A stretch of DNA of 64,000 bases from Atherix ibis (Eukaryota; Arthropoda; Insecta; Diptera; Athericidae). The notes under the pieces were generated by a model. That model was not told the origin of the DNA. It saw only the letters and a program-made list of their open reading frames with translations, and ran no database searches. Positions 33,500-46,336 of this stretch are shown one piece after another (the first letter of the stretch is position 1; each line of letters begins with the position of its first letter). The DNA is taken from the NCBI GenBank assembly GCA_958298945.1, contig OY282609.1, positions 35,747,212 through 35,811,211 on the forward strand, written 5' to 3'. Position numbers and translations under genes: made by a program.

Positions 33500-34860
33500 A
33501 GTCAGTGCACTCTTTATAAAATAATACCTCTGGTAGTCCCATGGACAGTCATATTAGAGATGAGTCATAGTGGGTACAAAATGTCACACGTTTTACCCTG
33601 TTTAAAAATTCCACTCTTTCTATAGAAGATCTACAAGTTGTCCGCTGCCGATGCAATCGCCAGTAAACTGGGTACGTATAAAGGCGATGTACTAAATCAA
33701 ACAGATCATCAATTAATGGTTAAAGCATGGAACAGCGAATCAATGCCCAACGACTGTCACTTGGCATTATTTGTTCCATAATCAAAAATTAATATATCAC
33801 ATAGTGTAGAAATTAAAGAAGTATAACGTTGCTGAGTATCATCTACAAGATATTCTCCGTATTCTGACTAGGCAGAAAGACTTCACTCTAAAAAATTATT
33901 GGCTCATACCAGAAAGGCTTCATTCCAGGGAAATCAGCAACAGATCACATCTTCTCTCTGTGACAGTCGTTGGAAAAACTGTTGGATATGGTGAAGAGTT
34001 CCATCATTTGTGCATCAATTTTAAAATCCCTTATGATAGCATAGCTAGGGTAAAATTCTATACATTCATGAGACACACCATTAGACTGACTAGGTTGACC
34101 GTGAATAGCGTGACAGGAAAAGTAAAAGCAGCCGAATCACTTTCGAATCCATTTAATATCCACAATGGCTTCCGATAAGGAAAAAGAGCTGTACAAAAGG
34201 ATTGAGCCGGCGGTGAAAAATTTTAGGCCACACATGGTATAGCTATGTTGCCAATTAGCACTGGTCATATAAAGATAGGAGATTATCGCTTTGAAATAGT
34301 AAATCATTTTTCCGTTTGGGTAGAGGATCGCAGTCGATAACAACATGATAGAAAATATTCGCGCATGACCTTTTGCAGCCAGAATCTATTTCGGTCGGTC
34401 TTGATTTTTTGCTCATAAATTCTAACCTTAATATCAAAGCTACTGCTGTATACTAGTCTCTAATCTTGTCAGTCTTTATATATCCTTCGAAAACTTGGGT
34501 TTCCATCAAAAACTATTGTGAACTATTGTCCGCGTTTGAGAGGAGAATGTTTTGAAAAATTTTTGTCACCTATGTGAAGATGAACGATTCCGGAGCTTTT
34601 TAAACGACGAGATGCTAGAGCATTATCACAACCGCCCATTGTGAATAAAATTAAGCTCAATAGGTTGCGGTGGGCTGGGTATTTATTCATATGTGACTCC
34701 ATTTATAGTCTCAAAAGACGAAGTAGGAGCTGCCTATGGTGGAACGACAATGCTACCCAGGATGCCGTCAATGATGCTGAAACCTCTGCAAAAATATATA
34801 ATAAGGTGAAGATAAAAACTTGTTTGACAAAATTATCAAAATTCTTTTAAAATAATTTAT
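33500..34860 (+). mobile_element. RTE-like LINE fragment RL4 (reverse transcriptase half)
   Basis: Reverse transcriptase remains on the plus strand in many short frames: LLSIIYKIFSV (about 33828-33860), KIIGSYQKGFIPGKSATDHI (33890-33950; usual GFRPGKSTIDQIF), EFHHLCINFKIPYDSIARVK (33993-34053; usual LFIDFKAAYDSI), RLTVNSVTGKVKAAESLSNP and FNIHNGFR (34093-34176), then a deletion past the YADD region. The C-terminal part has VNKIKLNRLRWAGYL (34640-34685), CLWWNDNATQDAVND (34734-34778). It ends near 34860 without a clear tail. No continuous frame exceeds 75 codons. It starts directly after the R1-type fragment. Confidence 0.75.
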
Positions 34861-37800
34861 AATTGTAAGCAAGCTTACGTGCTATTTACAATAAGATGTA
34901 CACTATATTTTTATTTTTCCTATAAAAAATTTTAACTAAAGTATTTTACTAACAGATTTTACACGAATTGATAAAATAACTTCCCACACATTATAAAATT
35001 ATGCTTAATTTTAAGTTTCAATTAAAAAATCATAATTTATAAAAAATTGAAATTATCCTTTTATAGTCAGAAGGATAATTTAAAGTATTTTAATGTTATA
35101 ATTATTGTACAACATTTCGGAAAATCTTAAAAACCGAAAGATTATTAATGTCATTGAAAGTTATAATAAAAAGAATCCATTGTCAAAATTATAACTCATC
35201 TGAAATTACTCATTGCAATAACAAATTTTTATTTAATGATGGAAAACCAAAAACGTATATTATTTTAACATTTTATCTCCTGTATTACTTCTCAAATAAG
35301 CTCCAAATAGTACCGCATTTGAAAAGGGGGAAATAAAATCCACAATAAATGCATAAAGTAAACGCATAAATCACTCACAATAGAATCTTACCTACAGCTA
35401 TGCATTTGTTTGTATACGTACATAGAAGCAGACGACAGTAATCTTATTTCAAATTATCGAATACTTTAAACTCATTTCGGAGACAGTAAAAATTTTTATA
35501 TTCAACTAAAACCGGCGTGTAATCGGTGTATTCCATTCATTGTGCATAAGTAGGGACTTTACAAATGTCTCGATCGACTTACGTTGCTAAACGCACTTTG
35601 AGAACAACCATTAAAGGGGGATTTGTTGGCAGACATTATTGCTTATATAAAATGGTTGTGACTGTCTGGTGGGTTCTAGGACGTACAGCTACAGAAGGGA
35701 GAGCTTAGTAGAACAGAAAATCTTTTCATACATAAAATCGTGGGATTTGGTTTTTGTCTTTTCACTTTCGTGTACACGGGAACGATAGTACTATTTAATA
35801 CCTGCATTCATTATAGGCTCTTAAGTTTGATGTCATTTTTATTTAATGAACTAAATTGATAGTTATAATCGGTGGATTATTTTGACAATGTTCCATCGTA
35901 ATTTAATTATTATCATTTTTACAATTACCATCATAGCCACTTTTATCATGATGACTATGTCTATAAATCTAAATCTTTATATTTTTCTCTTTTTCAATTT
36001 TCATCTTTAGATTGCCATCCAAATATCAAGAAAAATGATAAATTTATTGACTGAATAATTCTTTACCAGAAATCAAACTGGATTCAAATATCTCACCGAG
36101 ATGGGCTAATAGAGACGGTCGGAAGGATAAAAAGCTCTAATCCCTATAAGCCCTTGATCATTTAATTATTATCCTGGTTAAATCTATGATGAGGGTGAAT
36201 CAACAATTTGACGTGTCATTGTCACTTGAATAACGAACGAATTGGATAATATCTAGATAACGCTTGATTTGACATACAACGCGTTTTAATATGCTCAAAA
36301 CGCACGGTGAAAAAATATTTCCTTTTTTTGTGTTTGTACGCTTCTCTGACAAGCGGAAACGAAAACGATAATGTTAGCGTGTTATATGGGGGTTGAAATT
36401 CTAAATGTTGGTAATCGATATTGTTTGGTCATAAGTAAGTGGAATATGTGCCAAAAACGTATTATCTGTCGCAAACAGATGTAAATAAAAACAAATGAAT
36501 ACGAATTTGAAAACATGCGAATTAAAATGGAAGAAAAATATGAATCAACCCACAAGCAAATATACAAACAAACAGAGAGACAGAAAGATAGGTAGACAGA
36601 AAAACCGATAGACAGACATAAAAATAAACGAATTAACATGCAAGGACTCACCAGTTCAGAAATAAATAAGTACACGTATAAGAAAGTATTTATTGTGAGC
36701 AGCAAGCAGAAAGAAGAGGGTGGATGCTAATAGAAATAATGGCAGGCGAAACTAGAGAAAAACAATTCGGCTGACAAATGAGCCACCACAAGGCAATGAT
36801 ATGGGTTGACACCTTTTTCGTGTATGTTTAGCATGTTGCCAAATAATTCTTTTGATCCATCCACGAGTGTTTACGTACGCATGAAAGTTTTCCTACAAAT
36901 TCCTTCCATTCGGCAAGGTTAACGATTCAGTCTTCTACTAATTTACTTATTTAGTAGAGTTTTTATTTCAAATAGCTTCTTTGTGTCTACATACCTGTAT
37001 TTGTGAGTGTATATATATTTATCAATATAGTATTCAAGATGTTTATCAAATGAGCAAGGATCCTATCAGCCAATATTATAATTAAAAACAAAAACTGTGA
37101 ATTTAAGAATAAGATTTATGAACAGATTTGCAATATAACATAAATTACAAGACTGCATACTCTGCTGTCTACATTTCAATTACCAATGTTCAGCAAAAAT
37201 GAACGAAAAATACTTTTTAGCTCATCCAATATATTCAAAGTTGAATAGCCTAATAATATGTGGAATATCTCGGAAAAGTTGAATTTGTTTAAATATAACC
37301 TAATTTCGATAAAATGTCCAAATATTTATTTAACAAATCCATCCCCCAAAATTGCATACCCCATTTTACTTATTTAATTACTAAGCACATAAATTTTTAT
37401 AGTTAAATACGTTACATTAAATTATATTCTGTTAAAAATCAAAATCTACAAAATAATATTGTAAACACCATTATTACAATATATTAAGGAGCTATCAATA
37501 CTGGTCGTTTTTTTATTCATTACAAACAAAAAGAAGGATCTTTCTTTCTAAGATAGGGATGACTTCTCTTAAGCAAGGATACCTGTACTTTTGCGAAAGG
37601 TAATTTTGGTAGATTCTAAAGTCATTTTCATCCAAATCTATCCTTCACTGGGGTCTTAAGGTATTCTATCTATATAAGGATTTTGATGGTTTTTCAGTAA
37701 CAGCGGTTTCGTTATATTTTGATTACAATTGATGCAACATATTTTTATATGATTGGAACGGATGGGAAAGACATCATTAACCATTAATAAATTATTTAAG

Positions 37801-37884
37801 AAGACTACAATTCATTAAAAAATAAATATTAGAACAATAAATTTCAATCTTCTAGAACAGACATTCAGGAATTTAAAATCACTC
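34861..37884. other. AT-rich stretch, possibly single-copy
   Basis: No element motifs seen. Patches with more balanced composition (35500-35720, 36150-36290, 36740-36930) might be unique or conserved non-coding DNA, but nothing coding is recognisable. Contains a degenerate tetranucleotide repeat (36550-36630). Confidence 0.4.
36550..36630. repeat. Degenerate ACAA/GACA/GATA tetranucleotide tract
   Basis: Runs such as acaaacaaacagagagacag and gatagacagacataaa. The minus-strand frame across it (36382-36705, 107 codons) is Cys/Leu/Ser-rich only because of this repeat and is not a gene. Confidence 0.8.
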
Positions 37885-39080
37885 GAATTTTGTTTTTTTT
37901 TTAATTTTAAATATACTATTTATAACGAGCAAATTTTTTACCGACAAAATATAAGGACATGAAGACAAGAGGGGAAAACACCCATCGATGTTACCTCAAG
38001 AATGTGGTAATTTATTTCATAATTTTCAAAAATCTTAAAGCCACTGTCCGTTTTAATGACTATCATTGTATGATATATGGGTGGGTGTGAACAGTTTTTT
38101 TGTTAAAGGATTAGGATGACAGAATAGGACCGAATGCAATTTTTTATGACGGGGGATAGACAGTTATCCTCTGAATGGAGTATTTAGATCACGATGGGTG
38201 ATGCTGTATCGTACATAAAAAGGAGGATTGGTAATTTTTCGACGGATTCAGGCTAGTATGGTTTAGATTTCATAAAAATTTGAGTCTGTATGTCCATGCC
38301 GGTGTCAGTAACGTGTTGTATAGTAATAAAGAATTGGACCCAGGATGCCCTGAGGAACATTGGAACAAATATTAAAATACTCTATATTTCCATGTGCTTT
38401 CAAATATCGATTTGAGAAATGGGGTTATAATGTTAACGATTAAGTAAAATTCGCTGTAGCTTCCAAAGCTATACAGAGTGCAGTACACGGTCGAAAATGC
38501 CCAAAATATGTGTAAATACGCCTGGTGCAGACAGGCTATGTGTTAACTATACGATGAGACTCTTAGAAAGTTGAATGATCAGTACTAAATTCAAACTGAT
38601 ACTGAGGAATCACACCTTCAGTTTCAATAATAGGATAAACACGTTTTAGGAATGATTTTTCTAGAATTTTAAAAAGGGGAGTTGAACTTTCGGGGTGTTA
38701 TATAAGGTAGGAAAGTTTATGAGTTTGCTGAGTTTTGGGATCATTTTTAAGATGAAAAACTTCCAAAGTGAAGGCAATTATAATGTGCGGAGGATACGTT
38801 TATAAATACAAGTTATCAGGACAAGAGTTTTTGAATATTTGTTAAAGTATCTTTGAAGTTATAAGATAATATGTTGGGCCTTTTTTGTTTGATAAGCATT
38901 ATATTATAAATTTAATTTCGAAAGAATTAAGGACCTTAGGAGAAAAACCTATGTGCTGACATTTCTCTTTATATTTTTTCATCATGATTATTTTGTTAGA
39001 TGTCTTGCTGTGAATTAAATATGTTTGCTAAATTTTTTCCGAAAGTATAAGCTCTCTGTCTGTTTTTGCTTAAAAAAACT
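37885..39080 (-). mobile_element. Jockey-clade LINE copy J2
   Basis: The same family as J1, J3 and J4, the most decayed after J1. On the minus strand, right to left: a linker (39080-38950), SNKKGPTYYLITSKIL (about 38900-38850), NDPKTQQTHKLSYLI (about 38750-38700), ILEKSFLKRVYPIIETEGVI and PQYQFEFSTDHSTF (about 38680-38560; usual ITPDHQFGFRSEHST), then NVPQGILGPILYY (about 38370-38330), a deletion past YADD, and the terminal region (38280-37970) matching J3 at the base level (gtatttagatcacgatg). The 3' end is about 37885, before an A-rich tail seen as T-rich plus-strand sequence. Confidence 0.7.
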
Positions 39081-42000
39081 ACGCAAACGCTACGTACTCT
39101 TAATACCGAAGTTTTATTGGTATTACGAGTATATAATATTTGCGTAGCTCTTTTGTAATTATACTAAACTAAAATAGAGTGAAATTTTCCTCATTATTTG
39201 ATTAAAATCTAATGCAAGCTTTCCTATAAGATTTTATTTTTAAATATATAATTGACCTTGTTTTTATAAAATTTATCTGGAAGCATTTTAAAAAAATACT
39301 ATTGTATTTCATAGTGTAGTTAATTAAAAATTATTTCTGAAGTTATAAATGCAATATTAATTGCTTAAATTTAAGGAAATTTTATTTAAACCTAACGGAA
39401 AATCATTAACAAATTTACCTCTTAATTATATATAAAATATATAACAATAATCAATTGAAGTGAAAAATTGTGACCTTTTTTGTTATACTTTCTAATGGTC
39501 TACTCAATTTAATTGGTATAGGTTACAAAATTCTTTAATGACCAAAGCGCTCATATTTTTGTTATTTTATTTCTTTCTTCCTAGATAACAGTATCAAAAA
39601 CCCCATTTTGAAAATATTTTTACCACCTACAAAATGCATTATATTTATGACCAAGTCGCGAAAATTTAAATAAAACCTTAGGTAAATAGCAAAGATATTA
39701 GCTATCAACAAAAAAATAGCACGCAATGGCATATTATAGCACCTAATTTAGTACGGTTTCGAATAAACTAGAAAAGCACTATTACTAGAGTATTGCGTGT
39801 CTATCTCTAACCAATTGTATTATTAATATTATCAACGGTGAACATGCAAAATAGAAATTATTTCAAAATATTTAACAAAAGTTTATTTTTTTTCTAAAAA
39901 GTTTCATAAAATATTTAACTAGCGTACAATCCACAAATTGTTATGACAATAATGTTAATTTTTTCTCATTAAATATTAATTTGCCGAAATCAGAGATGAT
40001 TTCCTTACAGCAGAAGTAAATAAAATCTTTTGTTTTATCGAGAATACTAGATGATGCCTTTTAAAGTATCTTTTTAGTATAACGCACCAAACAAAAATGG
40101 TTCTTCGGTATTACGAGTAATATAGTTTATACAATTTTTAGTATATTTAGTATAAACAATTAAGATGGTTATTAGAGACATTGAAATTTTCGATATTAAT
40201 ATAGTTTATACAATTTTTTTTTATTATTATTATTATACAAATAACATTCGTACTGAAATCTAAATTTTAAGAATTTTAAGCGGTACCAAATTTCTGCTAT
40301 TCTATTTTAAATAAATGCGGATTCAGGCTATTAAAAACCCAAATATTAGTATTAATAACTGGAATTATATGAACAAATATTTTTAGTATATTTAGTATTA
40401 ACAATTAAGATGGTTATTAGAGACATTGAAGTTTAAGCAAAAAACAATTTGGGAAGGTTGAAAATTAAGTTATTTTTTTATATTTATATTTGCTCTATTT
40501 CACTAGTTAGAGTATTTAAAGATAAATTTTTTTTAAATCTTATCTTAGATACCATATTTTTTGTCCTGGCAAAATGTACATGCAATTGCTTATTGACTCA
40601 TATGAATCACACATAGATACCTTTTGTCTTAAATAAAAGCCCTTCTTCAACTTATTTTCATAAGGAATGTTTATATAGATGATCCTCAATCAATATGAAA
40701 CCTTTTTATTAAAACACGAAATTAACTTTAAGAGTATGTCTAAGCTGCCTAAGCATTTACCATCTTCATCAACCAAGAATCTGGCGTAGATCTCGGATAC
40801 TCTTCTTTAAAAAATAAACTAGCACAAAAATACGCGGTGGTCTAGACCTCTTATGATTATCATCAAGCCTGCAAAAACCGGGTGTTATGTTTTGGTCCTC
40901 TAAAATGACCAATTCTGGACGCATCTATTTCGTGCCGACGTATTTTAATTTCGTGCTTCAACTAATAGCTTATGACCAGTGGCTAAATCCATCATTACAT
41001 CAACAATAGGATTATGCCTTGTCTACTGCTAGCATAGGCTTTTCGGATAGAATTTTGCTCATCGATAAGTGTAAAATATCCGCCGTCTTTTTTAGCGAGG
41101 GTCCTTCCCGTAAAAGATTACAGTAATTCTTAATGAACGTCTAAGTTTTTTTAACAATATACGACGAGAGGCAAGGTTTGTCATTACGGCGATAAGTTTC
41201 CTATGAAATAATTTGAACTGAATGAAATAAATCCTATTGGCTGTTTTGTTAGATAGGAAAACGACTTAACTTTTTTAACCTAAAGATTCCTTCTAGTACT
41301 AGATTTCATACTTCACGAAAATACAGCTCTCTTTAAATTGATCAGCCTTCATTCAATTACTACCCAAACTTTTGCCTATTTTTGAACAGCTTTTCGTAAT
41401 TGATTAAAATAAGGATTATCTAACAGCTATAATGAAATTATTTATTAATTATCATTTTCTAAGGCTGAAATATAAAAATTGGTCATTACTATAAGTAAAG
41501 GTAACAAAAACGTAATTTAAAGAAAGATGCAGAAAGCTCTGAGAAAATCCAATTGCATAAAACAAATTTAATAGGAATATAGACATTGATTAGGATAAAT
41601 AAAATTATAGTAGCGTTTTACTCAATTGGTCAGTGAAAATATATTTTTTATTCTTAATTGCAGTTTACAAAGGTAGCACCAAAAATAGTCGTAAGCTTTC
41701 CAAGTTGTTTAAATTTTTACGTTTGGAACACCTACATTTATAGTATGTCTACAAAATCAGTATTGATATTTATAGTTTTACTCTAGTTAAGTATGCTTCA
41801 CTTACTTGCGTTGTTGACAATGTCCTTCATGTTGTCTTTCTTATAGCCTTTCATGGCCATAGTATTTGTCATGTCATGTAATATTATTGCCAATTTTTAT
41901 TGTACATCTTGTGGCTATTTTGTTGCTTGTCATGGCTTCTATCTTAAGCATGAAAACTAATTGTATCCAATAAAGTCGATAACGCTCTTTTCAAAATAAA

Positions 42001-42209
42001 AAAAATAATAATTCAAGACAAAAGAAAAAATATTTCTCTAGGACACCCAATATATTATACAATAATAAGATTGGAAGTGATATCTTTTCATCACGATGTC
42101 CTCGTAATTGAAATTTTCTAATCTGATTTGAAACAATATTTCGTTATGTAGAGTATTTCGAAATCATTTATTAAATGTAATTAGTATTATCGTGAGATGT
42201 AATTGAATT
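39081..42209. other. AT-rich stretch
   Basis: No secure element. 40700-41220 has more balanced composition and reads on the minus strand with pieces such as NYCNLLREGPSL and EDQNITPGFC, but I cannot assign it. Contains a dispersed duplication (40121-40430). Confidence 0.4.
40121..40430. repeat. Partly overlapping direct duplications
   Basis: A 49-50 base segment containing ttaagatggttattagagac occurs at 40136-40184 and again at 40381-40430 with one or two differences. A second segment, atagtttatacaattttt, occurs at 40121 and 40201. The spacing is 80-246 bases. Confidence 0.85.
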
Positions 42210-42309
42210 TATTTTATTTTATTGTATTTTGTTTTTATCTGCAACTACAATTTTAATGTAACAAGCAGATTTACATAATATTTTAATTTACAATCTTGTG
42301 CATCATGAA

Positions 42310-44440
42310 GCGGGAGTAAAAACCCATCGGATTTTCACCAACTAATGGAAGTTAGATTCCTCTAGAAAATCTCTAGGCCATTGTCTCTTAAGTCTCCTCT
42401 CACAAGTGCATTATGATGATAGAATTAACGGGAATGAAATTTTTGATAGCGGGAAATGCACAGGTCCTGAACAAAGGGATCATTTAGATCACGATGTATT
42501 ACGTTGTCACGAACATAAAAGGGGCCATCAACAATTTTACGGAGGATGTTGAATTGTAAGGCCTGGACGCGATATGAATTGGAACGCTTCGTTGAACCCC
42601 AAAGTTCAATTACATATGTCCAAATAGGTTTTATAATTGTATTTTATATTAGAAGTTTCTTTTGATTGTTGGTTCGAGCGTTTGTCCAGTAGCCTAAGAA
42701 GTTGTAGCTAACGTCTGTTAGTTTCAACTCTTTTTAATCGAGTATGTGGGTTCCATGTTAAAATTCTTGTCCAGGTAAAATCCCAACTAACGTACTTTAT
42801 CATATTGTGGAATAATGTTGCTATTAAGGTATAAAGGGATACATTTTCCTTAATAAATTGTGAAAGTAATGTGGGCACTCTTCTATTTATTTACCCCCAC
42901 TCACTATCTCTTAAAGGTACTATGATTGAAGGTTGTGTACTTGGGATGGTAAATTGTTAGACGCTATGTCAAGATTTATAGGGGTAGCAAATATGGCAGT
43001 CTCGTCTGCATAAGTAGCGATGATAGTATTAGGATCAGATGGGATATCATGGGTATAAATATTATATAAAATGGGAGCAAGAATACTGCCTTGTGAGACT
43101 CCGGCTAGAATAGAATATATTTCCGAGGATTCTGGGTTAATTGCAACTTAGAAATATCCTTGGGAGTGATATGAATTTATTATAAGGTAGTATGTTGAAG
43201 GAAAAAAATTCTTGAGTCACCAGAGGAGTCCAGTATGACATATACGATCAAAAGCTTGAGAGATATCTAAAAATACTCCTGGGCAATACTCTTTCCTCTC
43301 AAAAGAGGATATAATATGATCAACAATGCGATGGCATTGCTGGATAGTGGAGTGTTCAGATCGGAAGTCAAATTGGTGATCAGGAATAATTTTTTCACAA
43401 ACTAGAAATGGGTAGAGTCGTTTTAATAGAAGTTTTTCAAAAATCTTACCAAGGATTGGTAGGATGCTAATACGTCTATATGAAGAAGGAGAATTAAGGG
43501 GTTTATTTGGTTTTGGAACAATTTTAATGACAGAAAATTTTTAGAGTAAGGCCAAATATGTTGTGCGCAGGATACTATTAAAAATGTATTTATGTGATTA
43601 AAACTAAAGCTTTTCGGGAAATTTGCTTCAGAATAGGAGCTGTTATTAGATCAAAACCAGGAACTTTTTTATTGGAAAGGCGCAGAATAGTAGATTTAAT
43701 TTCTGAGGGCTTAAAATTTTTAGAAGGAAGACTTATGGGGCTGGAAAAATCAGTTCTTCGATGATTTTGTTAATATCGATTTGTCTTCTATATAATCATG
43801 TGGAGCAAAAGTATTTACCAAATGTTTAGCAAATACTTAGGCTTTTTCTTTGGCTGTTTTTAGCCACTTACCGTCATTTTGTTTCAGTGGCTGCAATTTT
43901 TTTTGTAAGAGAGTATTCGGCTAGTGGCTTCCCATAAAGAAATATTGTCACTAAACGATCTTTTGTAAATTTCATGGCGTTCATTATAGTGGTTTCTAAT
44001 TTCCATTTTTAGTTTACGTTGTAGTCGGTTAAGTTTCTCATTTTTCTTTTTTTCGTTAATTTGTGTCCGTATTTTAGTTGGAAAATTTTATTTTCGTGGT
44101 TGCGTCGTATTGTAAGAGATATGAGCGGATGTGGCTGCATGTTGTATATGTAAAGTGAGATAATTTACAGCATAATTAATGTCGTATGCGGTTTTTAACG
44201 TTCGTTTTAAGACAATCTGTTGGTCTATGGTAATTTGGTTTTAAATATATTCCAGTCTATTTTACCATTTATCAGCCTAAAGTGAAGAGTGTTTAATATT
44301 GGCTTAGAATTAAGGGTAAGGAGATCAGGATTATGATCATAGTTTAAATCGTAAAGAGTTTCAATACTAGAATTCATGGTAATTGAAGGAGTGCTAATGA
44401 AGTCATTGAGGATATCAGGTCGTTTTGATTAAGAAGTTAG
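42310..44440 (-). pseudogene. J3 ORF2 second part: endonuclease end, linker, reverse transcriptase
   Basis: Decayed frames give RPDILNDFISTPSITMNSSI and LYDLNYDHNPDLLTLNSKPI (44420-44290, endonuclease end), LNRLQRKLKMEIRNHYNERH (about 44030-43980), KKVPGFDLITAPILKQ-like reading (about 43680-43630), TYIFNSILRTTYLAL (about 43590-43545), the palm segment HQFDFRSEHSTIQQCHRIVD (about 43385-43325), YCPGVFLDISQAFDRI (about 43285-43240), LAGVSQGSILAPILYNIYTH-like reading (about 43105-43050), YADE (43001-43012), and a terminal region matching J4. It could not encode an active enzyme. Confidence 0.75.
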
Positions 44441-44446
44441 CAAGTA

Positions 44447-45774
44447 CAGTAATACCCCGTGTTACGTAATACTCGTTTTACGTACACTCGCACTTACGTA
44501 CATCTCATTTTTGTCCATATTTGCCCATTATACGTACAATGATTCACACTTACGTACAAGTATATTTTTTTACTTATAAAAATTTTTTATTAGTTATCGA
44601 TAATGCTCCCGGTCATCCGCAAAAATTAGGCAACGATAATATTCGAGTTGAATTTTTACCTTCAAACACCACATCTATCCTTCAACCCATGGACCAGTGT
44701 GTTATCGCGTCATTTAAACTGAACTATTTAAAAAAAAATTCAGTAAAATAATTGCTGCAATTGACAGTAAAGAAGGTTCAGGTAGGGAAGTTTTAAAAAA
44801 AGTTCGAGACACCTGGAATGATATTTCAGTTTCTACAATGAAAGAGGACTGGAATAAATTATTTCCGCAGGAGACAAAAGATAGGGAAGATTGCGAAGAT
44901 AATAACGCTGCAATCATTTGCAATATTATAGATATGGCGCAACATCTAGAGTTAGAAGTAGCTTCAAATGATGTAGTTGAACTTATAGCATCCTACGATG
45001 AAACTCTCAATAATGAAGATCTTTTAGAATTAAATTAACAGATAGAACCTGAAAATTTAGTATGCAATGTCGCAGAAAAATTCACTCAATCTGAAGGACT
45101 AACATCCAAAATTTTATCGTATGCTTTCCAATGTTTTCAAAATGGAATGGCCCTTTTTGAAAAATACGACCCAGATTTTGAGAGGAGTTTAAAGGTTAAT
45201 AAAAGACATTATGGACGCATATTCCTGTTATTCAGAATTATACAGGGAAATTAAAAAACATAGTAAACAAAGCTCTTTAAACTATATCACCTAGCTCAAA
45301 ATCAAAAGAAAATCGTAATTTGGCATCCACTTCAGAACTCACCAGCAAAAAAGCGTTTAGCTGGTGATTACACCACTTATGAAGATGATACATCATTCTC
45401 TACGTCATCGAGCAATTAAATTTGAATTACAACATTATACCAATTGAATTCAATATTTAAATATGTAGTACATATTGTTGAATTTTGAAGTTTATGTTTA
45501 TTTTTTAAGTTTTGTTTAATATGTATATGAATTTGTTTTTTGTTTTGTTTTTTTAATACACGTTAAATATAGCATAAAAAAATATAAACGTATGAAATAA
45601 AAGTGTAAAACTACATACATGTATCCCTCTTTTTCTTTTTATTTATATACTTATTGTTTTAGTTTGTTTCAAACATATTATTCATCAATAAAAGCAATAG
45701 ATTCGCTTTACGTACATTTTTGTTTTACGTACACGCTTGGGTCCCAAAGTGTACGTAAGTGCGGGGTATTACTG
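44447..45774 (+). mobile_element. pogo/Tigger-type DNA transposon, internally deleted
   Basis: 1328 bases flanked by TA (44445-44446 and 45775-45776). Both ends are CAGTAATACCCCG, 13 bases in perfect inverted orientation, followed by similar but imperfect sequence. Subterminal regions carry repeated TTACGTAC-type motifs (five on the left, three on the right). The interior encodes the second part of a Tigger-type transposase. Full elements of the group are about 2-2.5 kb, so roughly half is missing, including the DNA-binding region. Confidence 0.9.
44580..45240 (+). pseudogene. Tigger/pogo transposase C-terminal part
   Basis: LLVIDNAPGHPQKLGNDNIR and VEFLPSNTTSILQPMDQCVI (44593-44712) hold the second (D of DNAPGH) and third (D of QPMDQ) catalytic acids of the pogo group DDE fold. 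A frameshift near 44740 leads to DTWNDISVSTMKEDWNKLFP (44808-44868), an acidic stretch DREDCEDNNAAIICNIIDMA, then a stop at 45036-45038 and NVAEKFTQSEGLTSKIL-type sequence to about 45240. Everything before the second D, including the HTH/CENP-B-like DNA-binding part, is deleted. Confidence 0.8.
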
Positions 45775-45796
45775 TATGTCGGATTTGAAGGGGAAA

Positions 45797-46336
45797 TTAT
45801 TTGATATGATGTATGGGATAGAGCTTCCTGCAGAATCTTTCCTCGAGAGTTAGCAACGCGGCAACCCCATTGAGGGTGTTTAACATCTTTCTAACACTCA
45901 CTTGGAGCCTCGCGCCACCCGCAAGTAACGAGGCTCCAAGTGAGTGTAAGAAGGAGAAAAAGTCGGAACCAGTTATGGTTTTATTGTGAGGACAGTATAC
46001 AAATTCTACATTAAGATTAAATAAGAAGGTATCAATAGTAACAACTATGGATTGTAGGGATTCGGAGAAGAAATTAAGGTAAATATTGTGTTTAATGGAT
46101 ATTCTTATAAGGATAGCTATTCCACCATGCGCCGTATTGTCAGGGTGATTAGTTCTGTATGTATCGTAGTCTCGTATGGTAAAGTATGACCTGGATGTAA
46201 AGTGCGTCTCAGTTAATAGAAAAATGTCGATGCATTGTCTGTCATGTAGAAGAATGTCCAGTTCTTGTCGATGGGGGTTCAATCCATATGCGTTCCATAA
46301 AAGGATGGAGAGGGAATTTTCGGTGCACGGCGACAT
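45797..46336 (-). pseudogene. J3 endonuclease N-terminal part
   Basis: A 179-codon open frame starting MSPCTENSLSILLWNAYGLN. Motifs of the jockey AP-type endonuclease: WNAYGL (N), IFLLTETHFTSRSYF (catalytic E), THPDNTAHGGIAILI-type stretch (written NHPDNTAHGGIAILI here). The part that should contain GDFNAKH is missing: after SDFFSFLHSL the sequence runs through a quasi-palindrome (45891-45950) directly to ARLQVSVRKML, the segment normally after WGSR. The domain therefore lacks essential residues even though the frame stays open. It is the longest LINE frame in the window. Confidence 0.8.
45891..45950. repeat. Quasi-palindrome inside the J3 endonuclease
   Basis: Arms 45891-45912 and 45929-45950 are complementary at 21 of 22 positions around a 16-base loop (cacttggagcctcg / cgaggctccaagtg). 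It replaces the part of the endonuclease with the GDFN motif. Confidence 0.95.

Noticed and set aside
36382..36705. 107-codon minus-strand frame with Cys/Leu/Ser repeats
   Set aside because: It is the translation of a degenerate tetranucleotide repeat.
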